Part shown: positions 46,561 to 58,171 of the stretch, piece by piece
Layout of the letters: each line of letters starts with the position of its first letter
How positions within the stretch are numbered: position 1 is the stretch's first letter
Assembly (NCBI GenBank): GCA_963920525.1
Contig: OY986438.1
Coordinates: 133,640,671 to 133,704,670, forward strand
Length of the DNA stretch: 64,000 bases
Direction of reading: 5' to 3'
Origin: Dichetophora obliterata
Taxonomy: Eukaryota; Arthropoda; Insecta; Diptera; Sciomyzidae
Translations under genes and position numbers: made by a program
The notes under the pieces: generated by a model
What the model was told of the DNA's origin: nothing
The model's input: only the letters and a program-made list of their open reading frames with translations
The model's database searches: none

Positions 46561-48610
46561 TGATACAAAATATGGCGGACAGAGTCGATAATGCAGATTT
46601 TAATTGATAGCAAAGTACCACACCTGCTATTGGACAACACTTTATCATGAAGCTTGCAATTGAGCTGCTAAGCCGCTGCACCATTTGTACAAACACCAAC
46701 ATATATCTTGCAATTGAGTTTGTGCTCTATAAAAAACATCATTAACAGTTCTGATATCTCCAAATCTCTTCTTGTGCCTCAAAAGTAGTGGAAGAAGACT
46801 TATTAATCAGTTCTAAATTCATATCATATTAATAGCAATAAAAAACCATCAAACTTTAAGGCCTATTGAAAAATTTCTAAACGTACACTTTTCATTATTA
46901 TTTTTACGACATATTTCGTAAGTTTGATCAATTCTAGATTTTAAAAAGGTTATTAATAAAATTTTGTTTCTTTCTCTCTTTTTTAAATGTTCCTATATTT
47001 CGAAGTTTTAAATTAATTTAAACGTTTTTTCTGTTAGTTTTGTTTGAACTACTTGTCTCCGAAAGTAAGTTTTATTTTTTTTTTTAATTAAAGCCAATTC
47101 ACAAAATTCTCTAAAGATGAAATTGGTACTGCTGCTTGTCAAACTATTTGCTCAGTATTGTTGCTTATGTATTAAAATTTGTTTAAGCAAACAATTTTCA
47201 ATTTCGAAAACATTACTTTAATAAACAAATAATCTTTGTGTCTATTTTTCTTTTTTGTTAGCAAAAAGATAGCAAAGTTCTTATGCTAGTCAAAATTATT
47301 TATTGTGCGTACAATAAAACAAGATCGCTTACAAGAATTTACAAATTTTGTATAACAATCACACATAAAATGATGAAGCAATAAAATCTAAAAATTGTTC
47401 TTACAATAAAGTCTTTAAAAGCAATAAAATTTTGCAATTATTTTTAGAGCTATCCTGGAAATGGATCGCGGTTCCCTAGCGAGCCACTTATCACCAGCTG
47501 ACGAACGCTATTCTGTATGCATATTAAGTTTTCTAACACCTGAGTTGGAGTGTCTGAAATTTATTTTTGTATTTGATGAATGCTTATTGAGTTATTGTAC
47601 GGTGCTCTACATATTCATATTTCTTGTAATAAATTAAGATTTATTTTTAAAACCATGTCAGAGAAATTTTTAAGAAAATCATTGAAAATAAATTTACTAT
47701 GAATTTGAGTGATTTTTGTGTGATGTTCGTTCTAAAAATAATATTTATTTCTAATTTTCTATATGCATATTAATTTTTCTAACACCTGAGCGTGAGTGTT
47801 TTAAATTTATTTTAATAATTGATGAACACTTACCTATCTTTATATGTATATAATCTCTCTATAAGAATGTGTTACATGATTTTTATTTCTTGTTCGATAA
47901 CTTTAATTGAATATTATTAATAAATAAATGGAAAATTAATGATAGAAAAAGCTATTGGCCAATAAAACCAGCCGTTGTATTTTATTGGTTACGATATTGT
48001 AACTAATAGAAACTCTAGAAAAATATTGATATATAATAATTATTAATAATATATAATAATGTTGAAATACTATTAAATTCTTCTCTCAAAATCGAATGAA
48101 GATCATTTTTATAAATTTTGTAAAATTTTACACATGAAGATAAATTAATATCAAGTCAGCGAATTTTCTCACTCAAAAACTAATCGTTTTTCGTGCAATT
48201 TTTTTATTTTCTTTACTAGTTTTAGCTAGTTTTGCGTATTTTGTAATAAACAATAATTGTACTATTTAACATATGCAATAAATTTGTTCAACAATAATCG
48301 CTACATTTAACTATAAAAATTGAAATCTGTTGCAAATTTATTAAAGTATTTCTGTATTTCTTTGTAACTTCATTAATTTTAGAACAGTTTTTTCATATTT
48401 TTGGACTATTGTTAATATACTTAAAATTGTCGGTTTTCTTACTTAAATCAAGTCCTCTTTCGTATTTCTATCATGAATTTTTTATTCAAACATTTTCTAT
48501 TTCTCTGTAAAATTACTCTTCTAGATATTATTACTTTATATTAATTCTTTCACCAGGCGGAAACGGAAGTGCGCCCATTTTCGAAGCAAGTCTGTTTGCA
48601 GCAATTGTTG
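46561..48610. other. AT-rich non-coding stretch
   Basis: No gene recognised. It includes a partial direct repeat: atgcatattaa(g/t)ttttctaacacctgag at about 47515 and 47762, about 248 bp apart, with similar flanks. Confidence 0.55.
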
Positions 48611-50200
48611 CATGCAACTATGACAACAACAACAACAACAACAACGACGACTCGCAACTATTTTACGTTCTTGTCCATTCTCAGAATATCAGTTTTGAAG
48701 ATACTGCTGCTGATGTTGTAGTTGTTGCTGCTGTGTTCGTTTGCTGTCAGCTTAACTGTACATTATCATGTTGCTGTGTGTTTTATATTTCGTTGGTGTT
48801 TTTTATCTTTTGCTATTGTTTTTTTAATTTTATAACCATCTTGGCAAGTGCTGGCTGCTACGCTTAATGTTGTTGAGTTTGTTTTGAAGTCGCCCTGTTT
48901 TGACTCTTAGTGCACCGTATGTTCATAATTACCGTTCTTACTATTCAAAACTTTTTGGCTGAAAACTGCAATAACAACAACACAAGAAGGCAAAATAAAG
49001 TACTCTTTGCTAAACAAAGCAAAACGTAGCGGCACAAAACTCTGAAAGAATATTTAAAACATGAACAAGTTGCATAAAGTTTATTTTTCACACTCAGCAA
49101 CAGAAATAAAATTTCACTTTTCTTATTTTTTTTATTGCTCTTTATGTTGTAACAGAAAAGTTTAGATTTCAATTTTGAACAGCAAAAAGAAGAGAGAAGA
49201 ATATTTTGTGAAAATGGCGTGCAAATTATTGTTATTATTCTCGATTGTTGCGCCTTATTTTTTATTGGTTGTCTTTTCTTGGTTTACACAGATTTGCATT
49301 ATATTAAATTAACTGTTTATTACATTGATATGCAAAGAAGTACGAGTTTATAAAAGAGTTTCCTTTTAGATAATTTCGATATAAAAAATTTAGAAATATT
49401 AAAATTTTGATAAAGTTCGAATTCTTAGATAGCCTTAGATAATATTGACTTAACGTAAAATTTTGTATTGCCAACATAATGAAAACTAATAGGACTGGAT
49501 TGCAAAAGTCCTATTAGTTTCTATAGGAAAAGTATTCTGGGAAGCATTCCTTCAAATACAGCTAAAAAGGATTGTAGAAGTTATTCTTAAACTATTCTAG
49601 AAGGAGCTTTTTTCAGACAAGCTTTTTTTATATTATTTATTCACCACATTAGTTTAATATAGAATATCTTTTCTTATTTAAATATTCATTATTTTATTCA
49701 GTAAATATTTTCTACATTGTTGTAAGATTCTGTAAAAATAAATGGTATCAATGAAGCTTTTAGTAAAAAGTATGTTATTTAATAATATTGTTTAGGGCCT
49801 TGATGTTTCGTATTTAACGGTAAATGCTAGCCACAAATTGTCCTTTTAAACAATTAATTGTTTATAGCAGGCCTCATTATAATCAAACTTTAAATAGCTA
49901 TTGTTCGTATAAGCCCGTATTTTTTATGAAAAGGATTTTAATATCAAAAATTCATTTGTACCAATGTGATATTTTAAGTAAAGATATAGTATTTGTAATC
50001 TTTCTATAAAGTTGATAATATATAAAATTTATCTAGAATATGGCCCGTTAACTTATCTCAGAATTTAAACTTCCTTAACCTAATCAAAGCTTGAATTTTA
50101 TACACAATTAGAAACATTTTCTTAACTCATCTCACTTTTATCGGCAGTTTACTTAAACTCGGATTTGTAGGTGCTGTTTGTTCAATTTGAGCAGCACTGC
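48611..50200. other. non-coding stretch with (CAA)n at about 48626-48652
   Basis: A short CAA microsatellite, then T-rich sequence. A 49-bp block near 49480-49525 repeats tcctattagttt in both orientations. No gene is seen. Confidence 0.5.
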
Positions 50201-50589
50201 AGTAAAATTTCTAAAAGTTTGACTTAAAATTTCCAAACATTTCAAAGAGGTTAAAATTATTTAAAAAATGTTCAAAATCAATATCAAATTCAACATCATC
50301 AAATTTCAGCCTGGTGAATATTGACTTACTTGTTGAATTGGAAGCGGAAAGTAAAGAAGCTATTGAAAACTCGAAGACGAATGCGTTTTCAATGAGAAGT
50401 AAAAACGTAACTCGGAAGTTCTTTCCTTTCAATTTAACGCAACAAGTACCACAACATCAAAAAAAATTTAAAAAATAGAAAGTAGAAGAGCAGTGGTACC
50501 TCAAAGCAACAAAGGGTGGGCTTTAAGGCTCCCTCATATTTAACCCACTCTGTAGAAAAAATTTTAGAGTATATTACCGAAAGAAACTG

Positions 50590-50912
50590 TGGTAGAAAGA
50601 AATAATTCATACGACTGCGACGCTGTAGATGGCTTTACGGAAGTTCTTTTTTAATCAATATCTGAAGAAGACAGATGTGATATCCAGGCATTGCCTCTTG
50701 AAATGAATCAAAAATACGACGATTGCAAAGAGTCTGTTGATATTTCTTGGGAGGTTTATACTCACCAAACTCTGAAAAGAAAAAGGCTTATGAATCACAA
50801 AATTAAAAAAAATAAATATAATAGCAATAGATAAAAAAATAAAAATTGCACAATTAGAGCTAGTTCAAAAGCAAATTAAATTGTGTGACATTCAAATGAA
50901 ACTCAACAAGTG
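50590..50912 (+). pseudogene. possible Myb/SANT-like accessory gene remnant
   Basis: A Lys/Glu-rich helical frame near 50815-50912 (KIKIAQLELVQKQIKLCDIQ) resembles the C-terminal coiled coil of Harbinger Myb/SANT-like proteins. The second Harbinger transposase remnant lies just downstream in opposite orientation, the same layout as at 8.2-11.2 kb. No DNA-binding core is readable, so this is weak. Confidence 0.3.
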
Positions 50913-50966
50913 ACAACTGTGAATGGATCTGGTATGTTTTCGTTATTGTTATAAGTAATAAGGGCT

Positions 50967-51215
50967 CTCATCTAAGCATGTAAACATGTAAAACATTTAA
51001 ACTTCTGATGAGCGATAAAGTGTATATAGCGTAAATGTAAACAATTTTAAAACATTAAAAAACCTTACTAACACAGAAAACACACGTAAAGTTACGTCCT
51101 TGTTTACATACCAAAATAGAACTGGAAATGATGTGAACTCACGCCTATACGAATTTTGACACATAGTTTATGCATATGTAAGTTCACAATGTTTACGAGC
51201 CAGTTACATGCTCAG
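50967..51215. mobile_element. possible MITE, ends ctcatct(a/g)agcatgtaa
   Basis: ctcatctaagcatgtaaac near 50967 is inverted at about 51190-51215 (gttacatgctcagatgag). Interior AT-rich without a frame. Boundaries approximate. Confidence 0.5.
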
Positions 51216-51302
51216 ATGAGAAATTTCCAATGTGTTTTTTAACTTTATCTTAACTCCCTTTTCCCACTCCCCGAGAAAAATCATTCAGAATTGGGCTGTA
51301 TT

Positions 51303-52215
51303 TTACGCTTTTTCTGAGGGATTTTTTAGTCGGCGTCCATGATTTTCAAAAAAGTAATTGTCAATGCTAAACATACTGTGCATGGCAATATGGTTTTCTA
51401 CACCCACTCTGATTTTTTCTGGTATATCAGAAATTAATTCCCGAGCATCACAAGCTTTATTGTGGAGCACATCACACGCAACAATGACGCCTTGTGTTGT
51501 GTCCATTTGGAGACTTATACCGGTGGCTTATATTGGAACACGTCTCCTGAGCACTTCATATTGCCTTTCCACGACATTTTTCGACCTTATTAAGCTTTCG
51601 TTGAAGGGGGTTTCTCTTTGATTTGAAACTTCATTCAGTGCAGTCAGGCAGTACGTACTCAGAGCATATTCCTTATCTCCAACTTTTAAATGCTAGACTA
51701 TCTAAAAAAGATTTGATTTTTATTGATGATAAGTATTGAAACTGGTGGAGTCATGCGTCGAGCCGGGCCGGGTCGAACCATGGTTCGAGCGACAATACAT
51801 AAAATTTTAAGTCTACTGTTACTAATCGTCTGAACATTTATTGAAAAAAATCCCTTTCGGTTCCGATATTTTTCTCCAAAACCTCCAACTGAAATCGCAA
51901 TAAATAAAACAAGTATTAATTTCATGATGAACAAAACTAGTACTTATAATGCATTTTTGAATTACCTGTTTTCACACACTGTTTGTTTTTTTACATTACC
52001 TTTTTACACTGTTGCCACAACAGAGTGGCAATTTGGCTATTTTGAAAAATTCGGTACAGGAATTTTTTTTTTTTCAAATTACTTTTTGGAAATTTGGTGA
52101 AGTGTGAACGCAGTTTGGCTAAATCTACCGACACTTCACGTACCATACGTGACGCATTCATCGTTGAAACACCAACAAAGCTCCCAGCTGCTAATAGAAC
52201 GTTGAAAAAGTTACA
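51303..52215 (-). pseudogene. second HARBI1-type transposase remnant
   Basis: On the minus strand, LLAAGSFVGVSTMNASRMVR at about 52200-52140 is the N-terminal helix-turn-helix-like region. RKGFFSINVQTISNSRLKI and a GSTHDSTSF block (51850-51730) cover the middle. NESLIRSKNVVERQYEVLRRR and TTQGVIVACDVLHNKA (51600-51440) form the C-terminus, with the catalytic Glu in V-E-R. Parts between are lost or shifted. It is a different copy from the one at 9.6-10.7 kb. Confidence 0.8.
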
Positions 52216-52510
52216 TTAACATAATAGCAATTGAATTACCTTAATTTTTTTTAGCCAATATTTTTACAGAAAACTCGATATTTAGAGGTTCGTTCAAACC
52301 ATTCCAGCTCACGAATGGCTAACGCTAGAGTCGAAATATTTGAGGAATTATCATAATATAAACCAAGGATTATTTTGAGCATTAGTGCTCAACAACTTTT
52401 TTTCATGAGGTGCCTTAAAATGTATATGCTAAAAATTTTTGTAACAAAATTTATATAAGAAAAATTATTTTTAAATATATTTCTTGAAACTTTAAATTTT
52501 TTTAACCCTC

Positions 52511-52859
52511 ATGTGTATAAGAAAAATTTCCCCCTTTAGTGTATACGAAGGTACCCGGGTACCTTTATACAATCTGTATGAGAGAAACTATATGTGAATG
52601 AAAAAAATAATGTGTATACGAAAAATTTCCCCTTTCGTGTATACGAAGGTACCTCCGGATAAAATACATGCGAATTCGAACTGTTATGGTCTTTGTCGAT
52701 TTTTTACGTTTAGAAAATCATGTACTGGTGCAATCAGGATGAAGGATTACAAAGTTATTTTGGATTTTTTCATTCATATCTAGTTTCTTTCATACAGATA
52801 GTGTAAAGGTACCCGGGTACCTTCGTATACACGAAAGGGGAAATTTTTCGTATACACGA
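52511..52859. mobile_element. foldback element with GGTACCCGGGTACC arms
   Basis: Left arm 52511-52605 and right arm 52765-52859 are inverted copies: tgtgtataagaaaaatttcccc, gtgtatacgaaggtacccgggtacc-type block, then ctgtatgagagaaact. A third copy of the outer 45 bp lies inside in direct orientation at 52610-52655. The left side is preceded by ttaaccct, but the right side lacks the matching gggttaa, so a piggyBac origin is not supported. Confidence 0.8.
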
Positions 52860-53099
52860 TTATAACTAACGATTATAACTACACGGATAACGTTAGAGAC
52901 ATGAACTTTGGTAAATATTATTTTTATATCAATACAGAGTTTGATATTTAAAATGGGCGGGATCGGTCAATGACCACGCCTACCTCCTACTGGAGGTATA
53001 ATATAATTACATAAAATTCCGGAACTTTCAACCATTACCTTATATTTCGATAAAATTTAGTAAGTCAATATTAATTATAAATGTCATTCATCGTGCCAA

Positions 53100-53720
53100 A
53101 TATGGGCGCGATCCGCAGATTTAGAAAACGATTTCGAAAACGAAAATCGCATAAAAAAATCCGTTGTCAGAATTTCAAAATTATGCAATTTTTTATGATA
53201 AAGTTGCCCCCTAATAATTTTTATTTTTAATAGTTTTAAACATAATCTTACAGTCGCTGATTTCGAATTTGCAGTCAGAATTTTAAAAATCCATATGGTT
53301 TATAGGGTTGTCACCTAAGTTTTTTTTATAGTAACGAATTCGATGCTGGCACGAATACAAGGTAAAAATAAGTCGCTGAATCCAAGTCCGTTGTCAGAAT
53401 TTAAATTTATGAATTTTTTTGTAATAGGGTTGCCACCTCATAAAATGAATTTTTAATAGTTTTAAACATAAATTAACAGTGTTAAGGGGTCGTTCATTTC
53501 GAATCTTCAGTCAGAATTTTAAAATTCAAGGTGGTGGATAGGGTTGCCACCTTATTGTTTTTATTTTTACGAATTTGGGGCTGGCGCGAACTAAGGGGTA
53601 AAAATGGGTCGCTGAATCGAAAACCGTTGTCGGAATTTCAAAAATTATAAAATTTTGAAATAATAGGGCTGCCACCTAATAATATGCATTTTTAAGAATT
53701 CTAAACAAGTTATGAATTTT
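53100..53720. repeat. tandem array, about 230-bp units
   Basis: ccgttgtc(a/g)gaattt starts at 53161, 53388 and 53623. Between them recur agggttgccacct, ttttaatagttttaaacata and agtcgctgaatc. About 2.5 diverged units. Confidence 0.85.
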
Positions 53721-53949
53721 AAAAAATTAGGTTCTAAGGCAAAAATAACGAAAATCTCAAACTTGTTACGTCCTCTATTTTCAATAAAAAAATCCTCGGA
53801 CACGTGTCTCTTTTTTTTCGATATAGAACCCGTAAAAATTTTTAGGACAAATCAAAAATGTGGCGGTCAGACTGGTGTTCAGTTCATAAAAAATGACCCG
53901 TAAACGTTTATATTTTTTTAAATGCTTAAAAAGAAAAATTTTCATACAA

Positions 53950-54335
53950 AACCAAGTAAAAAAATAATATGGGTCCAAGGAAGGTTACCCTAGGGTCTTA
54001 CCGATTTCGACCATTTTCAATGTACATCTATAACTCTATTTGACTACCGTTCTGACGAATTTTTGTTAAACTCGGTTAACTTTTTTATTTACCTACCATA
54101 AAAAATCAAATCAAATTAATACAGGTCCAAAGGAGGTACGCTTGGGGTCTAACCGTTTCAACCATTTTCAGTGCACATCAATTTCTCTATTTAACTACCA
54201 CTTTGACGAATTTTTGTTAACATCGGTTAACCTTTGCATTTCCCTCGCATACTAAATCAAGTAAAAAATTAATATATGTTCAAGGGAGATACCTCTAGGG
54301 TCTAAATGATTTCGATCATTTTTAAAATGTTTCTT
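53950..54335. repeat. tandem array, about 153-bp units
   Basis: ggtccaa(g)gga(a)ggt, then tagggtcta and gatttcgaccattttca, recur at about 53969, 54123 and 54276, with gacgaatttttgttaa in the spacers. Three units. It follows directly on the 230-bp array. Confidence 0.85.
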
Positions 54336-55050
54336 AATTAAACTAACTTAAACTTAACTTAAACTAACTAAGCATACAAAATTGTTTTATCATGGGAGCA
54401 CTGCTTTTATTTTTGTCCATCGCTTAGGTAGAGACAGTTCACTGTGGGACGGTTGAATTTCTTGCTATAAGCTTCAAATTTATATTTTCCATACTTAACT
54501 ACTTTCATTTTGCATGTTATTCTTGCTTTGGTTATGTACCTATGAAATTTAGTATTTGATATTTCTGCTTTTTACCTTTTTTATGTTTTTCTGAAAAAAA
54601 TCTAATGTATAATATGTATGATCTAATATATTTCTTTTAAAAAATTTTTTTTGTTTTCATTTAATTTTGACAATTTTATTTCCATTTCGACTTTTAACAT
54701 TTTATTTAAATATGGATTATTTTAGAGCATTAAGCATAAAAAATTAACCGTATTTAGGGTAGATCGAGAATGATTTCACGAAAGGAGGTTTTATCATTTA
54801 AAAATATAGCTGCAACCATTCTTCGTACAGAGCGCACGCAATTGTCAATTATTGTCTGTCATGCGTTGAGCACTACATATGAGAATGATTTTTAAATTGT
54901 TTCTGGTGGTTTCTTCTTAATTGTACCTTCTTATATTTTTGCGTAAAATGTTATGGTTATAGGTTACTCCTTTTGCTCTTAGCAATGTTGACTATAAATT
55001 ATCCAATACAAGTTATTATATCATCAGTTAAGTAACAGTATTTGATAAGG
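54336..55050. other. AT-rich non-coding stretch
   Basis: Nothing recognised except short aacttaaacttaact repeats at its start. Confidence 0.5.
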
Positions 55051-55054
55051 TCGG

Positions 55055-55470
55055 TATTTTTTTTTTTTTTTAAAAAAAAGATCAAAGAACCAAGGCATGC
55101 GCCTTATACAAACAAGGTTTGGTCTTTGACCTAAAAGGAAAGGGATAGATTATTTAGAGGAATTGATTGGAACTATACGTGAATTATTGATTAGGGGAAA
55201 CAACCGCGAAAGACAATTTGAATTGCTTTTTAACGAGGCTAGTGTTATGCCTTAACCTCGGCAAGCATTTCAAGCCCTTAGTTGTTCCATTCCCTTCACA
55301 TTTTCCACAATTTAATTGTGGATTTTTAGTTTTCCATAATTCTTAAATGTAGGACAAAGAAAGAACAAAGAAAGTGAAAAGAACCATGCCCGAGCCCGGA
55401 TTCGCACCAGGGACCTTTGGGTTGAGAGTCTAGGCCACTCTCCACTAGACTACACAGGCCGACCAAATTT
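55055..55470 (-). mobile_element. tRNA-derived SINE candidate, copy 2 (head plus body)
   Basis: On the minus strand, a tRNA-Glu-like head (55466-55384) is followed by a short linker and then the body shared with 45951-46265, ending in ctttgatc and a T/A-run. Having one copy with head and one without is what 5' truncation would give. Whether head and body are one family is inferred from two copies only. Confidence 0.6.
55384..55466 (-). other. tRNA-Glu-like head
   Basis: On the minus strand: TGTAGTCTAGTGGAGAGTGG (A-box region), loop CTCTCAA with anticodon CTC (Glu), and GGTGCGAATCC (B box with one change) inside a pairing T arm cctgg/ccggg. The anticodon stem no longer pairs and the acceptor is not matched. 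It is not a functional tRNA. Confidence 0.65.
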
Positions 55471-55524
55471 AAAAATATAAGGTTAAGATCAATTAAAGGA
55501 TGGTTTGACATTTAGCAAGTAGGA

Positions 55525-56160
55525 GGATTTATCGGCGCGATTACGATTTCCGTGGCCCCAAGATCTGAATATACAGTTTTGAAGAGCTCATTGAGAAAAT
55601 ATGATTCACCGAAGGATTTATCGATATATCGATTAGTTATATAGATTTTTCAAAAAAATTTTACTAAAAGAAGTCTTAATGTAAAGTCGACTATATCTAT
55701 GCTAATATTTGACCGATCGCGATAATTTGGGTATCATTAAAAAAAAACCAATCAATTGTGCAATTTTTAAAAGATAGCCACTTCTTTTACAAAAATTAGG
55801 AAAAATATCAATATGTACTTCAGAATACAACAAACAACCTTTGATAAAAGTTTATCTGGCTCCTTTTACAGAAAAAGTACATTTTTTAAAAGGCAGAACT
55901 ATATTTTTTTCATTTCATATTAAAAACATTTTTAATATCTTTCGAATGACACCTGAATCATTCAGATCGGACAAATTATAAAGCTATAACCGAATTAAAA
56001 TATTGGTTCCGTTGACTAAACAGTTTTTGAAAAATCGATATCTCGATAAATAATCGATGTATCGATAAATCCCTCGGTGAATCTTATTTTCTCAAAGATT
56101 ACTTCAAAACTGCATACTCAAATCGATGGGCCACGGAAATCGTAATCACCCCGATTTATC
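55525..56160. mobile_element. foldback element, about 120-bp arms
   Basis: Left arm 55525-55640 and reverse complement of 56038-56160 share gattacgatttccgtggccc, cagttttgaag, tgagaaaata(t/a)gattcaccga and ggatttatcgat. No coding frame is seen in the roughly 400-bp interior. Confidence 0.82.
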
Positions 56161-56760
56161 AAATATTAGAATATTATTTTTTAGAACTGTTATTGATATT
56201 TTTCATGTTATTATGCTTTTTATTGTTATTTTAGTGTAATTTTAGTGTAATATGCCTAAGGTATACAATAAAAAGCACTCTGAAAGGGTTCTTGATAAAG
56301 AAGGTCTTCAAAAAGCACTTTTTTATATTAAAAATAAGATTTAAACGCTAATAAGTACTGCCCGAAAATATAACATAAACAAAAAAACATTCATTTATCA
56401 GATGACGATGTTTTCTGGAATACGTGTGGGAAGCGAGTTCCTACCTATTGCTGTTAAATACTCCTAAAGCTCTGTCAAATCCTCCTCACAAGTAGGAAGA
56501 TTTGAAACTTATTCCATTTCCTTTGTTTCACTCCATCCCAATAAAACGATTTGGTAAGTACAATTGGAATATAAATGATTTGCAAGTGAAATAATTGAGG
56601 AACAATATCCGCTGTCAAATTTTTAGAGATGCGTTAAATTTTTAGTGAAAATTAAAAAATGTATATATTTTCGTCAAATCATTCTCGCTCTAGCCTATAA
56701 TTTTTTTTTTTTAGAAATGAAAATAAGAATAAATTTTTAATATAAAAATAAATTTATTTG
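56161..56760. other. AT-rich non-coding stretch
   Basis: Nothing recognised. Confidence 0.5.
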
Positions 56761-56839
56761 TTCAAGTTGTGGCTCAAGGTCTTATTTATACATAAATAAT
56801 TAAAAACTTTTAATGTTGTTTTTATTATTGTAATTTATT

Positions 56840-56887
56840 GTTTTTCCAATATTTCGACTTCCATCGGAAGTCATCCTCAGGGAAAAC
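56840..56887 (-). ncRNA. hammerhead-like ribozyme in the Penelope terminus
   Basis: Minus strand: stem I GUUUUCC/GGAAAAAC (one bulged A), core CUGAGGA, one extra U, stem II GACUUCC/GGAAGUC (7 bp, loop GAU), GAAA, then UAUU, where A-U and U-A can form a minimal stem III leaving U at position 17. All invariant core bases are present; the extra U after A9 is unusual. Hammerheads are established in Penelope-like elements, where they process the RNA. The copy at 20651 has the same layout, including the extra U. Confidence 0.65.
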
Positions 56888-57085
56888 TGTTGGAGGAAAC
56901 ATGTATGCGTTAGAAAACATACAATTATTTTTCACATCAAAGTTTATCTTACATAAATATTTTTTTGAAACGTTACATTAAACAATTTTAAACGCGATTA
57001 TATATTATTACTGACTTAAGCACATATAAAACATTAAACATTGAAAAACGATTACTACAATAAACACTTATTTTGCATCCGGCGC

Positions 57086-58117
57086 TTAGTTTCTGACTGC
57101 TTTGTGTTTTTCTACATATCGTCTGTAAATGTGAGCGCATTTTTCCGTATCCATTTTAAAATTGAGTCGTTTTTGTGGGGGTAAATTTATGATGTGGAGC
57201 ATCTCTAGAGTGTAGCGTCTCGCGTAATTATTTTCCTGTTGAAGATTATTTTCCAAGTCCGGTGTGTGCTTATGTTTAATGCAGTGGGCCGCTAATGCTG
57301 TTTTTTGCTCTTTTGGTCCGTTGAGTCCGTTGAGGTCTGATTTGTGCGAAGCTATTCTTGTCCGTAGTTTGTTTTTTGTTGTCCCCACATATGCTGGGTC
57401 ACATACGTTGGACCCGTCTCCATTGCATGTTATTTTATAAATAACATTTGCCTTGTCAAATTTATCCACTTTTGATTTCGTGTTGCTGTAAAGTTGTTTT
57501 AAAGTGTTGTCAGTCTTCATCGCAATTTGATACTTGTCCTTATCGTAAAAGTCCGATTTTGTGAATCTCTCTGAAAGACCAGGGATATATGTGAGAGCTT
57601 TGTATGTTTTTTTAAGTTTTTCATCTCGTTGATGTGTTCCATCCTTTTTGTACTTTCTGATTAAATTATTCGTTGTTTTTACTGGAAATTCATATTCATG
57701 TAGAATTTTTTTTATTCTTTTAATATTGTTTTGATGGAATTCCTCGTCGCTTGTGTCTAGTATTGTTTTTATAAAATTGTTTGCTGTGTTGATTATTGTC
57801 CGTTTTGGGTGTTTTGAATAAAAGTTTATAAGTCGTCCAGTGGCCATAGGTTTTTGATACCAGTCAATTTTTAATTTATTTCCGTTTCTTATAACTAGTG
57901 TGTCCAGATATGGTAATCTTCCATCGTTTGCTTCTTCTTTTGTAAATTTTATATTTTTATGGAATTTATTTAGTGCATTTAATGTCTCATTGATGTTGTT
58001 GATTTTTATTATAGCGAATAAGTCATCTACGTATTTCGTAACTAGTCTTGGTTTTGCCTCCAATGTCTCCAATGCTCTGTCCAATAGTTCTTCCATTAAA
58101 ATGTCCGCTATAACCAT
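57086..58117 (-). CDS. Penelope-like RT (C-terminal part) with GIY-YIG endonuclease
   Basis: An open 343-codon frame. It starts inside the RT at MVIADILMEELLDRAL; the catalytic YVDDLFAI motif follows at about residues 29-36. A linker of thumb-like sequence leads to the GIY-YIG nuclease at about residues 225-270 (NVIYKITCNG, AYVGTTKNKLRTRIASH), ending in basic residues. Penelope elements use this nuclease for target cleavage. The N-terminal half of the RT is missing, so the protein cannot be functional alone, but the remaining frame has no stop, suggesting a recent insertion. Confidence 0.93.
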   Translation of the reverse strand: MVIADILMEELLDRALETLEAKPRLVTKYVDDLFAIIKINNINETLNALNKFHKNIKFTKEEANDGRLPYLDTLVIRNGNKLKIDWYQKPMATGRLINFYSKHPKRTIINTANNFIKTILDTSDEEFHQNNIKRIKKILHEYEFPVKTTNNLIRKYKKDGTHQRDEKLKKTYKALTYIPGLSERFTKSDFYDKDKYQIAMKTDNTLKQLYSNTKSKVDKFDKANVIYKITCNGDGSNVCDPAYVGTTKNKLRTRIASHKSDLNGLNGPKEQKTALAAHCIKHKHTPDLENNLQQENNYARRYTLEMLHIINLPPQKRLNFKMDTEKCAHIYRRYVEKHKAVRN

Positions 58118-58171
58118 TAAAAGTTTTTAGTTATTTATGTATAAATAAGACCTTGAGCCCGACAACTTGAA

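Larger units (their letters stand above)
56761..58171 (-). mobile_element. Penelope-like element, 5'-truncated, inverted terminal repeats
   Basis: A GIY-YIG-bearing RT frame (minus strand) lies between 55-57-bp inverted repeats: 56761-56815 and 58115-58171 share cttgagcc, aagaccttgag, taaataagacc-type and taaaaactttta blocks. At 58115 the right arm runs straight into the RT frame. At 56815 the left arm runs towards the hammerhead motif. Inverted partial terminal repeats ('pLTRs') are known from Penelope elements. Confidence 0.85.

Noticed and set aside
50998..51030. Another hammerhead (cttctgatgagcgataaag)
   Set aside because: It has CUGAUGA but lacks a stem II followed by GAAA.
52501..52510. 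ttaaccct as a piggyBac end
   Set aside because: The opposite end of that foldback has no gggttaa.
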